Assembly (NCBI RefSeq): GCF_000485595.1
Contig: NW_014578689.1
Location: 1 to 23,479, forward strand
Source: Priapulus caudatus
Lineage: Eukaryota; Priapulida; Priapulimorpha; Priapulimorphida; Priapulidae
DNA: 23,479 nucleotides
Direction: 5' to 3'
The notes under the pieces are model-generated. The model was not told the DNA's origin, made no database searches, and worked only from the letters and a program-made list of their open reading frames with translations. The position numbers and the translations under genes are program-made. Positions 9,963 to 19,737 of this stretch are shown in pieces. Position 1 is the stretch's first letter, and every line of letters starts with the position of its first letter.

Positions 9963-10125
9963 TTAACAAGCCCGGACATCTCGGCACGCGCCAACTCTAA
10001 GATGACGTTTTCGTTGCGTATGTGGGAAGGTAGTGAGTAAGTCTTTTGTTTGCATGAGTATTTGATACAACCAGTAATGGTCAGTGTTTAATCGGTAGTT
10101 TTCTACGTCACAGTTTGCAGCAGAC
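9963..10125 (-). CDS. Unrecognised candidate terminal exon
   Basis: A strong acceptor on the minus strand (T-run, then CTTTCGTTCTACAG ending at 10126) leads into about 53 codons ending at a TAA at 9965-9963. Residues include C-D-V-E-N-Y-R-L-N-T-D-H-Y-W-L-Y-Q-I-L, which reads like folded protein. No family is recognised and no matching donor exon is visible upstream in the window. It could be a remnant or an orphan exon. Confidence 0.22.
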
Positions 10126-10269
10126 CTGTAGAACGAAAGAAAAAAAACGTTAGAAAGTATAGTTATAAAACAGTTTAAAAACGGTTTTCTCTGGGTGGGA
10201 TTCGACCTGCCCCTATACACAGCGCCATCGCGCAAACTGATTTTTTTACCCTGTGCGAAATCCAAGTCG

Positions 10270-10288
10270 GGGAGAGAGAGAGAGAGAG
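10270..10288. repeat. (GA)n microsatellite
   Basis: A short pure GA tract. Confidence 0.85.
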
Positions 10289-10674
10289 GTGACAGCAGCC
10301 TCAGTAGTAGCAGCAGCAGTGGTAGGAGTAACTGCTATGACTGGTGTATTGCATACGTCACTTATACAATTGATATATTAACGCACGAACAATCATCTCT
10401 GTCGGTCTGTCTCTTGCTACCTGCTCTATTGCCAGGGTCGTATCTACCTGTACGCAAATGCGTACTAAATTTTTTCAGAATAAAAAAAAACATGAATCTT
10501 TTGAGCTAAACAAATAAATGTCAACGCTTCATTTGGCTTACAGAAATTATCCGTGTGATAGAATCAATGAACTACGTGTGCATTACGCTCACAATGTCGA
10601 AGATTTAAGTAAAAAGATAACCAACTTCACAATTTGAGTGCAATTTTGCGTACCATCAAAAAATGTCTGGGTAC

Positions 10675-11640
10675 GCCCCTATTGCTATTGCTGTCTCTTG
10701 CTACTGCGCTGTCGCTATTGCTGTCCTCTTCTATCACCTTGCTCTATTCGCTTAATCTTGCTGATCTCTCTTTGCAGACCCGGCTCTGTCGCTATTGCTG
10801 TATGTTGCTATCTGCTCTATTGCTACCTGCTCTATCGCTATTGCTGTCTCTTGCTACCTGATCTGTCGTTATTGCTGTCTCTTGCTACCTGCTCTGTCGC
10901 TATTGCTGTCTCTTGCTACCTGCTCTATCGCTATTGCTGTCTCTTGCTACCTGCTCTGTCGCTATTGCTGTCTCTTGCCTAACCTGCTCTACCTCGCTAT
11001 GCTGTCTCTTGCTATACCTGCTCTAATCGCTATGCCTGTCTCTTGCTAGCCGTGCTCTGTCCGCTATTGCGCTGGTCTCTAGCTACTAGCTATAGCTCTA
11101 AAATCGTTATTCGCTGTCTCTGCTACCCTGCTGCTGTCGATATTCGCTGTACTCTTGCTCACCGTGCTTCGCTATCGCTAATTCGCTGTCTGCTCACTCT
11201 CCCTAACTCGCTCATTACAACGCTGTCCTCTTGCTACCTGCTCTGATCGCTTATTGGGTCTGCTTGTCGAACCATGCTCCTGTCGTCTATGCCGTCTCTT
11301 GCCTACCGCTCCTGTCGCTATGCTGTATGTGCTAACTGCTCTATTGCATATTCGCTCGTCTCTTGCTAACGCCCCCTGCTCTACATCGCTAATTGCTGTC
11401 TCTTGCTATCCTGCCCTTCCGCTCTATTGCTGTCCATACTTCTACTGCGCTGTCCTCCTCGCTAGTCATCTTGCTATCGCTGAGCCTATCGCTATATGCG
11501 CGTCTCTTTGCTACCTGATCTGATCGCTATTCGCTGGTCTCCTCTGCTAACCATGCTCTACTCCGCTCGTAATCTGCTACCTGCTCTACATCGTGTCTAG
11601 TTGCTACCTGCCTTCTATCGGCGTCTCCCCTGACTCCTTC
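10675..11640 (+). repeat. 31-bp CT-rich minisatellite array
   Basis: The unit reads GCTCTGTCGCTATTGCTG followed by TCTCTTGCTACCT. Clean consecutive units start at 10860, 10891, 10922 and 10953 (period 31). To the left the array is somewhat variable. To the right, from about 10980, single-base insertions and deletions accumulate until the unit is barely visible by 11640. Apparent Leu/Cys-rich reading frames here are repeat translations, not genes. Confidence 0.9.
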
Positions 11641-12180
11641 CTATCTTTCTCCACGGCTATCTGCTCTCACTCACTTCTCTCTCAGCTCTCTAGCTCATGC
11701 TCGGTCCACATACCATTTCTCATCCCGCTCTAATCGCGCCTCTCTCTCCTCTATCTACTCTCGTCTTCTCTCTCTCTGCCACTCCTCTACTCCTCTCTGC
11801 TCTGTCTCCACTTCTCTCACTCTGCTCGCCGCGCGTCGTCATACCATCTTTCACTCCATTCTCTTCTCTCAATTCCTCCTAATCTTACTCTCCGCTCCCT
11901 CCGCTCTCTGTCCTCTCGCTCCTTCGCGCTTTCTCATCTCGCGCAGTCTCTGCTCTCCTCTCTCCTCTCTCTCTGCCCGCATCTTCTCTCGTCGCCTCTC
12001 TCTCTCGTGTACGCTCGGACCAGACACAAGAATTCGTGCTTCCATCTCCAATTCTTCATCTCTCTCTCGTCGGATCTCTCATCTCTTCCTTCATCTTTCT
12101 CTCTTCATCTTCGCCGCTCTCTCCTCCCATCTTTGCTTTCTCGCTCTCGAGCATGCTTTCATTCTACATCACCCGACATC
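11641..12180 (+). repeat. CT-rich low-complexity tract
   Basis: Irregular CTCTCT/TCTC-rich sequence continuing from the minisatellite, strongly pyrimidine-biased on the plus strand. No periodic unit is evident. Confidence 0.75.
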
Positions 12181-12403
12181 TTTCCTCTGCAATCGCTGTC
12201 AGCTCCGTCTTCGCTGCTCTCCGAGGACCCATCTGTCTCGACGAGGCTGAAGGCGCCACTGACTCGGATAGGAAACCATTCGCACGGGGGAGAGGAAGTA
12301 GGTGTAGAGATGGAGTGAGATGGGGAGGCGCGGTGAAAGAAGGTCCACAGAAGGGGCAGTCGAAGTGGAGAAAACAAAGGGTGGATGAACAGAGCGATAC
12401 TAA

Positions 12404-12646
12404 ACAAATAGACGGCGCTTAGGAGGGGAGGCGAGGACTAAAAATGCCGTTGACCGTAACGGAGCGTGGAACGCTCTGCAGTGCCAAGACTGTGCCAGTC
12501 CGGTAGACCCGAGCGTTGAAGCCGTTAGACAGCTGCTGTCCCGTACTGAAGTCTCACGCCGAGTTGTGCACCAGAGAAAGAACGCTCTCAACGAACTAAC
12601 GGACCTGCGAGAAATGGAATCGGATACCGCGCGTAGAGAGATATGA
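12404..12646 (+). other. Unrecognised open segment with protein-like composition (80 codons)
   Basis: A stop-to-stop frame without an initiating Met near its start encodes A-W-N-A-L-Q-C-Q-D-C-A-S-P-V-D-P, then V-E-A-V-R-Q-L-L-S-R, then a charged helix-like stretch ending in R-R-E-I and TGA. The balanced composition and C-x2-C pair stand out from the surrounding simple sequence. It may be an exon fragment of an unknown or decayed gene. It lies in a stretch where base accuracy looks poor, so a frame break could hide its true extent. No family is recognised. Confidence 0.25.
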
Positions 12647-13068
12647 TAGAGGTCAATCTCGGGTCAGTCTCCTCAGCATCTCTGCCTAATATCCTCTCGC
12701 GGAGACATCGTTTCTCGATTATCTCATCCGTTTTTTAGGGGACAACCAAGCAACGACCTCTCCTCTCGCTCTACTCGACGATCATCTCCAGATTTTCTCA
12801 TCTCGCTCTCACTGTTGCTATTCTATCATTATTACTGCCGACTTTTATACCCTCACACCCTGGTGCTACAGTAATCAATCACAACTATTTGACTACACTA
12901 CAATAACCAAAATGCTAGATTGCACAATGAAATCTACGTTTTTACTCCAACATTAGGTAGTGACATTAAACATTGTGGCCACATTTGAGGTGTGCGTCAA
13001 TGCATTTTATCAGAAAATCGTTACGACTCAGTAGTTCGGAACGTCTGCAGTTTCACAATCCTACCCAA
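12647..13068. other. Intergenic, nothing recognised
   Basis: TC-rich then AT-rich sequence without a gene or a clear repeat. Confidence 0.5.
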
Positions 13069-14001
13069 CAAGTGCCGCATGCGACACGCGCTCAACTCGA
13101 CATGTGCTGTAGCGCGTATCTTCTGATAAACTCACTGGCAACTCGATGAGAGTGCGACCCTCCCGCCACGCGCGTTTGCGCTCAAGAGCATGTATCTAGA
13201 ATAACTACTAAATACAGATTCTAAACAATATCTATGATAGCTTTGCTATAGCCGGTATGTACAGTAATAAAGAAACACCTGTGTAAACAACTTTAATGAC
13301 TCGCGTAATAATTAACATGTTAACATCGGAGAATCGCGTCGACGCGAGGCGTAGTGGTGTGGTGGGAAGGTTGGGGAATGAGGGCTCTAAATGCAACAAG
13401 CGCAGTTCACCATTGTTAAACGATTCAGACAAATCACATGTTACCATCCTCCTCTTGAGGCAAAAAAGGCTAATCAGAACACTCTACTATAGGTACTTCT
13501 TCGCACGTCAGCTGAAAGATACACTTCATGCAGTCCTTGTCAAATAAATGATAGAAATGTAGGTCAGCGCGCTGCAACAACAAAAAGTTTGCATCTCGTT
13601 CCTTAGACCATGTCCATCAGCAAGATGTCTGATATCTACACTTTCTTCAACTGGCTCTTTAACCTTGTGTAACTGCCAATTCGCCGCACGTGATGGTCTT
13701 CCTGCCCATTACTACCTACCTACACTCCGCAAGTTCGAATCCCGTTGAAGAATTTGTGCCGCAATTACCGTAATTCTCACTACTACTATTAAAGTGGACG
13801 ATACGGACAATCATGCATTCTACACAAGCTGCATCTGACTTCGTACAGCTGAATCTAACAAAGTATCCGCAGACCAGCGACAGCGCTGCAAAACTGACGT
13901 ACGTAGCCATGGTATTCTTCTGATAAAGCTTTCGACTGGCAACCACGAAATCAAGTGCGGCCCTCCTGCCACCGCTTCGCGCTCAGCAGCTAATCTAAGG
14001 A
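13069..14001 (+). repeat. Copy B of the ~800-bp repeat, plus the head of a second tandem unit
   Basis: The head motif TTCTGATAAA occurs at 13121 and again at 13918, 797 bp apart, each followed by CTGGCAAC, a CCCTCC-GCCAC segment and GCGCTCA. The body between matches copy C (GCACGTCAGCTGAAAG, CAGCGC-CTGCAACAA, AGACCATGTCC, GATTTGTGCCGCAATT-like, GCTGCATCTGACTTCGT). The family therefore exists in head-to-tail tandem form here. The copy differs from C and A by many one-base indels. Confidence 0.82.
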
Positions 14002-14124
14002 GCTAAGCGCGATAGCCGCGTTGCCCGGAGAGTAATCAGTGACGTTACTCAGTTGTGAAGACCAGCTTGGTAAAAGCAAAATACCACAAAAGAATATAAC
14101 TATCTACTCATATTCCGCATAGCA

Positions 14125-14392
14125 TCCATCCATCCAACCATTCCCAATCCACCAATCCCACTTCCAGTTGGTTCCGCAAATCACCACCCATATTCCACTC
14201 ATCGCATCTCAATCCATCTCCATGCCATGCCATGCCATGCATGCCATCCCCCATCACATCCCGCATTCACCGCATCCCATCGCACTGCATCCCAGCCCAT
14301 TGACTCAATGACCCAATGCCATGCCATTGAGCCGGTGTGGTGCCATGCCAGCAGCCATGCCATCCATCCCATCCCATGCCCATCGCCGAAAT
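14125..14392. repeat. Degenerate pentamer satellite (CCATC / ATGCC)
   Basis: Short runs such as CATCCATCCATCC and CCATGCCATGCCATG with many variants. No coding meaning; the Trp/His/Met-rich minus-strand frame across it is an artefact. Confidence 0.8.
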
Positions 14393-14520
14393 CAGTAAAA
14401 AAATAATAAGAAATCAAAAGATAAAAGACATTAAATATAAAAAATAAAAAATAAAAATAAAAAATAATACATACTAAAGAGGTAGGTAAAGGGGAAAAAG
14501 GGGAAAAAATAAAAATAAGT
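14393..14520. repeat. A-rich low-complexity tract
   Basis: Repeated AAAAATAAAA and GGGGAAAAA blocks. On the minus strand it supplies T5 and T6 runs just after the tRNA-like unit. Confidence 0.8.
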
Positions 14521-14591
14521 TCCCCAGCTGGGACTTGAACCCAGAATCCCGGTGTAGGAAACGGATGTTCTAGCGATTAGACCACTGTGCC
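14521..14591 (-). tRNA. tRNA-Arg (CCT)-like gene, possibly a pseudogene
   Basis: The minus strand reads as a tRNA with box A TGGTCTAATCG and box B GGTTCAAGTCC. The T-arm is perfect (CTGGG, TTCAAGT, CCCAG). The anticodon loop TTCCTAC gives anticodon CCT (Arg), with four of five anticodon-stem pairs, one of them T-G. The 3' acceptor strand CTGGGGA resembles known eukaryotic tRNA-Arg(CCT), but the 5' strand GGCACAG pairs at only four of seven positions. T5 (14515-14511) and T6 (14509-14504) runs just downstream would end Pol III transcription. The internal promoter and terminator look usable; the damaged acceptor stem suggests decay or an inaccurate base call. Confidence 0.7.
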
Positions 14592-15240
14592 GTTAAGGGC
14601 ATACCCCATGGATTCACACGTGCGTGATGTTAATCTGTACGCCCCGCCCTCTATTGATGAATATAATTTTTATGACTTTTTAACTTTTAAAATTTTTTGT
14701 TTCAGCCTGAACCACCTCTCAGACGTGCTGATTCTGAAAATATCTTTAGTTTTTCTCTAGGCTGCGGAGTTCTCTAGTTATGCGAGTACGAACTAATTCG
14801 GCTGAACAACTTTATATAAAAGATACTACTAATACAGATCTAAAATCTATGATAGGCTTTGCTATACCTACTGGTAGTAGGCATACAGTAATAAAGATAC
14901 AGCTGTGTAACTTTAATGACTTTGCTATATATTAACATGTTATCATGGATATGCGTCGAGCGCAAGCGTAGTGGTGGTGGTTGGGGGGGGGGGTCTAATA
15001 GCAAAAGCAGTTCAGTCCTTTTGTTAACAGTCAACAAATCCATGTTTAACCCTCCTCTTGAGGGTCAAAAGGTTATCAGACACGTACTCTTCGCACGTCA
15101 GCTGAAAGTACATTTCATGGTTCTTTCAATAAAGTGATAGAAATGGTAAGTCAGCGCTGCAACAAAAAAGTTTTGCACTCGGTCCGTTAGACCATGTCCT
15201 CAGAAAATGTCTGATATCTGACCTTTCCTCCACGGCCCTT

Positions 15241-15253
15241 TGACCTGTGACCT
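15241..15253 (-). promoter_or_regulatory. DR1 nuclear-receptor element candidate
   Basis: Plus strand TGACCTGTGACCT is, on the minus strand, two AGGTCA half-sites spaced by one base, the consensus bound by RXR/HNF4-type receptors. It lies inside repeat copy C, so it may be functionally idle. Confidence 0.4.
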
Positions 15254-15406
15254 CCAATTTCGCGCTGGTGATGGGTTTCCTCTCCATCACACTATACATT
15301 GAATATTAAGAGCGTAACTCAAGCCGTTGCGATTTGTGCCGCAATTCCGTATTTCCTCCTATACCTTAACTTAAGGGGGAAATATTCCCCCTCCATTGAC
15401 ACATCT

Positions 15407-15419
15407 TGACCTTTGACCC
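15407..15419 (-). promoter_or_regulatory. Second DR1 nuclear-receptor element candidate
   Basis: Plus strand TGACCTTTGACCC corresponds to GGGTCA-A-AGGTCA on the minus strand, one change from a perfect DR1, 166 bp from the first. Confidence 0.38.
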
Positions 15420-15750
15420 TTAAATTCGACATCCAGTCCTTTTCGCGATCCCCCCTCCCCCTTCCACCCACCCACCGACGTCCCGAATATCAAGACCGTA
15501 CGTCGAGCGGTTAATATTTGTGCCCAACTGTTGACGGACGCACGCACGGACGGACAACCATGCGATTCTACAAGCTGCATCTGACTTCGTTAGCTGAGCT
15601 AAAAATGCACAATGTGCCGATTTATGTGCTTATCCGCTTCACTATGTATTGACTGAGTTTGACTCTGACAGATATAAAAAAAAACCTGAAGAAACAAAAG
15701 AAAAGCGTGTGATGCGGAAGGAAGTGATATCAGTAATCAAATGTCAGTAA

Positions 15751-15756
15751 TTTATT
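15751..15756 (-). promoter_or_regulatory. Candidate distal poly(A) signal of the kindlin gene
   Basis: AATAAA on the minus strand, followed downstream by a T/GT-rich stretch (TTTTCTTTTGTTTCTTC on the minus strand near 15690-15705), as cleavage sites usually have. If used, the kindlin 3'UTR would be about 3.8 kb. A nearer AATAAA at 18202-18197 (minus) is an alternative about 1.36 kb after the stop. Confidence 0.35.
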
Positions 15757-16277
15757 TCCAATCATCGCGATAAATACAAACAGCACGCTTTCATCTACAA
15801 GCTCTAACGAGATTGGCATCCCCACCTAGCTCACGCGTATGCACTGGCTATAATACTACAATATGGATGAGATTTCTTAACCAGCAAGTGGGCAAATCGG
15901 TCCAATATTGGTCAAACTTGGCCGTGTTGACGTAGAGAATCGTGCGATTTCCGATGTCCGCTCCCAAAAAATAGACGGACCAGGAGCTTCAAGTACGAAT
16001 ACAAAGAGTATGCAACAATAAAACATCTTTAAAAACCGATAATGAAATGATATTTGCATAGACTGGTACCGTTAGAGTAAGATTAGTTACATATAGTGAA
16101 ATAAAACTAGTGACAGTTGATGTGCTCGTGTTACACGTGTTAAGTTTCGATTTATGATTTAAATTTCGCATTATTATTATTTAGAGGGAATCACCTATTC
16201 ACACTTCCAAACTGCGGACTCACATCATAAATGTCAGAGCACCATAGTACAATCGACACTGTAAAGATCCCAAGCAA

Positions 16278-16361
16278 GTAGCTCTACCAGTGTAAATCCT
16301 TCGCTGCCGCTACAGGAGCATTCCTGTAACGAGAGCGAAGGGGCTACATTGGTAGAGCTAC
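16278..16361. repeat. Imperfect ~40-bp-arm hairpin
   Basis: The left arm starts GTAGCTCTACCAGTGTAAAT and ends CGCTACAGGA. The right arm, reverse-complemented, starts GTAGCTCTACCAATGTAGCC and ends CGTTACAGGA. About 32 of 40 positions pair, with a very short loop (GCAT-like). It may be a tiny fold-back element or an RNA stem-loop. Confidence 0.75.
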
Positions 16362-17152
16362 AAAGCAAGATACGCGGCCCTCCTCGACAACTTATGGTTG
16401 GCGCACGTATACTTACGGCGGTTGACGCAGCTGCGCGTGCACTAGCTACAGCAGGCATAACATGGGATGGAGTAGAATTCTGAAATACACCACTTCACAC
16501 GATTTCGAAGCGTGAAGAAGTATAACTAGGACCTATTTATTAACATGGGACCGGGTCTTCTTTACAACAAACTTCTAGCACTGTAAACCCGGGTGGCGGT
16601 GTGAACACAGGAAAATTTGATACAGTAATATAGATGGAATGAAGGGAGCCTAGAATATCGACGCGAAGGATAACAATAGAGAGGGAATTATTTCTTTCCT
16701 TCTAATATACGAGCTTTGCTACATCTACAGGTATCATACCTAATGTAACTTTGGCACACAGTCGCATGCAAACGATCAGCAATGCACGTTACATTACCAG
16801 TAACATTACACATAGCAGGTAATTATAAGTTTGCAAAGAAAGGGAAGGTGGTAAATTTTGATGAAGATTCGGATATTTATACACGCAGGCTCTAAAGCTA
16901 CCATCAACTTCAATAAACTAGCACGCAGAACTCACTGCACAGAATTATCACTGTCGCCATCGTCATCGTCGTGGATGACACATGATAAGCATATAACGTT
17001 GTGCATTACGTACGGTATCAATAATCATTAAGCATAAGTTTTCCATAACGCGATCCGCACAACTGTTTCTAGTATACCAATAATAGCTAGCTCTAAACTA
17101 AATGTCATACAAGGAGTTAGTGAAGACGAAGGCTTCCTGTTCAAATCACCAA

Positions 17153-17226
17153 TATCATCGTCGTCATCGTCGTCATCATCGTCGTCGTCATCATCGTCGT
17201 CGTCATCATCATCATCGTCATCATCA
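17153..17226. repeat. (ATC)n / (GTC)n trinucleotide microsatellite
   Basis: Mixed TCA and TCG triplets without interruption. In one minus-strand frame it reads as a run of about 25 Asp, but the flanks show no gene. Confidence 0.9.
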
Positions 17227-19557
17227 ACACCACTAGTCATTCTTATTTGGCGGGTACAGTAGATAAGGAGATCGCTAAGACTCCACCAGCTCAATATATA
17301 ATGAATACCTGCATATTAGAGAAGGCACTTACGTTCAAAACCACATACCGATAACTTCCACACCTTCATAATATACTACATACTCATACTACATACGCAA
17401 ATTAATCATACTGTACAGAATATAATACGGAATCATATACTTTATATATATAAATGGCTACAATACTAGCCCACCTCTTTAATAAAAACTGGAAGATTTC
17501 TTTTGCCTTCCCAGTAAAACGTACGCGAGACACGAGATGTAATAAACCTCCCCCAAAAACACATAACATAAAAATGTTAAATATGTGAGGCACACACGCG
17601 AGAAATTCGGTGACGCGAATAATATGAAAACGTCTTTAACCACGCAGCACAGGGACAGCACATGCAAGGGGAGAGATATCGAGCTAGAAACCCAATGAGC
17701 TGTAACGATACATGAGATATACTAGGCACGCTCTATAATTGAGGAAAACGCACGTAATGATAGAATGGTACAATCAGAACTGCTAGTTTCCCGCCGCTAC
17801 AATAAGTTAGCTCCACAAATCGGGAGGGGGGGGGAGTCACAATGTACGGGCACAAGCAAATAAGATACACTAATCATTTAATAACCACTGTACTACATTA
17901 TTAAAAATTAAATGACTATGTATAGAAACAGCCAGATGCGCTCAGAATCCCATTGTCCAAACAAAGAAATAACTGAGCGATTAATTTAGTGATGATGCAC
18001 GTTTCATTAACTTCGCCCACCAGAATTTACTGCGTGCAAACATATACGCCTGCATTCTTTAAATGCAGCTATATAAATACGTCGATCCCACTGCAGCAGC
18101 TAAAGGCAACAACGTACATACACACAGATGTACATAATTATACGTGGTGTCATACAATGTCTGCTAAACTACACATAGACAAGATATACTTGGTCATTTA
18201 TTACGCCCTCTGAATGTACACAAAAACAGGTGTGGAGTCACCAAATTTCTTACTAAACATACACAAACGCAGAGTCCTCAGAATTCTATCATCTCTAAAT
18301 GTACACACAATCTTTAATCATCTTTCACGGATAAATACTGTGATACGTAACAAGTGCTGATTAATTTTACCACAAAATAAAACGATTATATTAAATGGAC
18401 TAACAGCCTCCCACCGGAGCAGCTGATGATTCCACTATGATGTAAAAAACGAACATAAAAATTATAAAATTGGTTATACCCAAAGCAACACAATTGCCCA
18501 GAATATTTTCTAGAAATCTGTAAATTGCAATTCAGGACAACTGCCCCCCATCTGAATAAAGTATGCCTTTATCTAGTATATAAATTATAGGGAAAATATT
18601 ATAACGACAAAAGCCTCTTTTGCCTCTAAAAACCACATGATTCTGTAAAGATGAACACTTTACAAAGGGTATATACAACCTTCCAGAACAATTATCAAGA
18701 AATCGAGAATCATGAATTGAGATTCAAGAAAACCATCCATAATTAGAACATGGTACACCACCATCTGATATAAGATGCTAACAATATAGAACGATTATTC
18801 TACTGGCCAGTTGACATTCATACGTCCAAATACAATACAACTCTGTAAATATGTGCACTTTACAACAGGGATAGAAACTCCAACAGAAATTATTTTTAAA
18901 ACATGCTAATAGCAAATCGCCTTTCTTCCCTCCACAATCAATGCAGTTCTGCAAATCTTTTACATATCATTAAGTCCCAAGGTCTCCATCGTTTCCCACC
19001 AGCTAATGCCCACTGTTGCTTGAAAATAGCTAGAACATAGATCCATGAATTAGTCTATGGGCTCTTGATAATAGGTAAGTGGAGAGCTGTATTAGAAACC
19101 GATTGCCAATACATGGTCCGGAGCCTGGCATTTTCCATGTAAAGCGGAGGAACACTAGCACGTACAACGTACTGCGTACAAAATTCTCACACATATGAAT
19201 GATGAGTTCAGAAAAGCAACGATATCTGCATAATATCGTGTGGCTTTACCTACATACAAGTGCAGGCAAGCACGTTGATCATCAAGCTATACGAACCGGC
19301 ACTCATCAATGCTGTAGTAGGGAGTAAAAATCAAGAGTAGGAAATATAATATCATTATTCAACAGCAGCTGGGATCAGGCAATCACCAACAAACACTGCA
19401 GTAGGATGCACGCGCAACAACTGACACTAAAAAAACGAGAATAATTCGCATCCCCGAAAAATCATCTAACAAAAATATACGTCAACTGATTTCGGAAACG
19501 AGCAGGCGTTGTCAGTGGCGGCACAAACGAACGTAACAACACCCGGTATGCTACACT

Positions 19558-19737
19558 CTATGCCCAGCCGCCAGTCAGCTTGTGAAACATCTCCTCGTTA
19601 AGAGACTGATTGGAGTCCTTGGAACGCATGGAGCAGAAGATGTAGCCACCTATGTACTCGTGCACAACCTTGCAGTCGGCACACGTGCAGTAGAATGCTA
19701 CGTTGTCCTCCTCAAACTGAACGAGCATCTCCTTAAC
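19558..19737 (-). CDS. FERMT: Kindlin terminal exon: end of F3
   Basis: The acceptor TGATACAG ends at 19738; the TAG stop is at 19560-19558. Its 59 codons run [39 protein letters not shown], the typical kindlin C-terminal helix. Confidence 0.96.
   Translation of the reverse strand, partial: VKEMLVQFEEDNVAFYCTCADCKVVHEYIGGYIFCSMRSKDSNQSLNEEMFHKLTGGWA

Larger units (their letters stand above)
14002..14821. other. ~820-bp insertion splitting the second ~800-bp repeat unit
   Basis: The second unit's head stops at about 14001 (ATCTAAGGA) and its expected continuation (GATACTACTAATACAG, contiguous in copy A) resumes at about 14822. The inserted stretch contains a CCATC/ATGCC satellite, an A-rich tract and the tRNA-like unit. 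No terminal repeats or convincing target duplication are seen, so the mechanism is open. Confidence 0.6.
14822..15600 (+). repeat. Copy C of the ~800-bp repeat (headless)
   Basis: It matches copy B from its CTACTAATACAGATCT-like motif through to GCTGCATCTGACTTCGT. It carries a G11-12 homopolymer (about 14984-14995), a near-palindrome of GGGGGAAATATTCCCCC form at about 15374-15391, and extra sequence near 15380-15540 not present in copy B. No coding capacity. Confidence 0.82.
15757..19557 (-). other. Probable long 3'UTR or downstream flank of the kindlin gene; no coding region
   Basis: No supported reading frame on either strand. It holds an 84-bp hairpin (16278-16361), a GAT/GAC trinucleotide repeat (17153-17226) and a weak duplication near 18640 and 18840 (CTGTAAA-AT, CACTTTACAA, CAGAA-AATTAT in both). 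The plus strand is A- and C-rich over much of its length, so the kindlin-sense strand is T/G-rich, which suits a 3'UTR. The extent is inference. Confidence 0.35.

Noticed and set aside
10634-11523. Leu/Cys-rich open frames of up to 114 codons
   Set aside because: They are translations of the 31-bp minisatellite; 31 is not a multiple of three, so each frame cycles through the same peptides.
11697-12422. Ser/Leu-rich and Glu/Arg-rich frames
   Set aside because: CT-rich low-complexity DNA read in frames; no domain, and base accuracy looks poor.
8125-13000. Possible CRISPR-like or phage-type arrays suggested by regular repeats
   Set aside because: The repeats are contiguous micro- and minisatellites without unique spacers, in a clearly eukaryotic context.
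14199-14417. Trp/His/Met/Gly-rich minus-strand frame
   Set aside because: Translation of the CCATC/ATGCC satellite.
17028-17294. Minus-strand frame with a run of about 25 Asp
   Set aside because: It is the ATC/GTC microsatellite; the flanking residues have no recognisable protein character or splice support.
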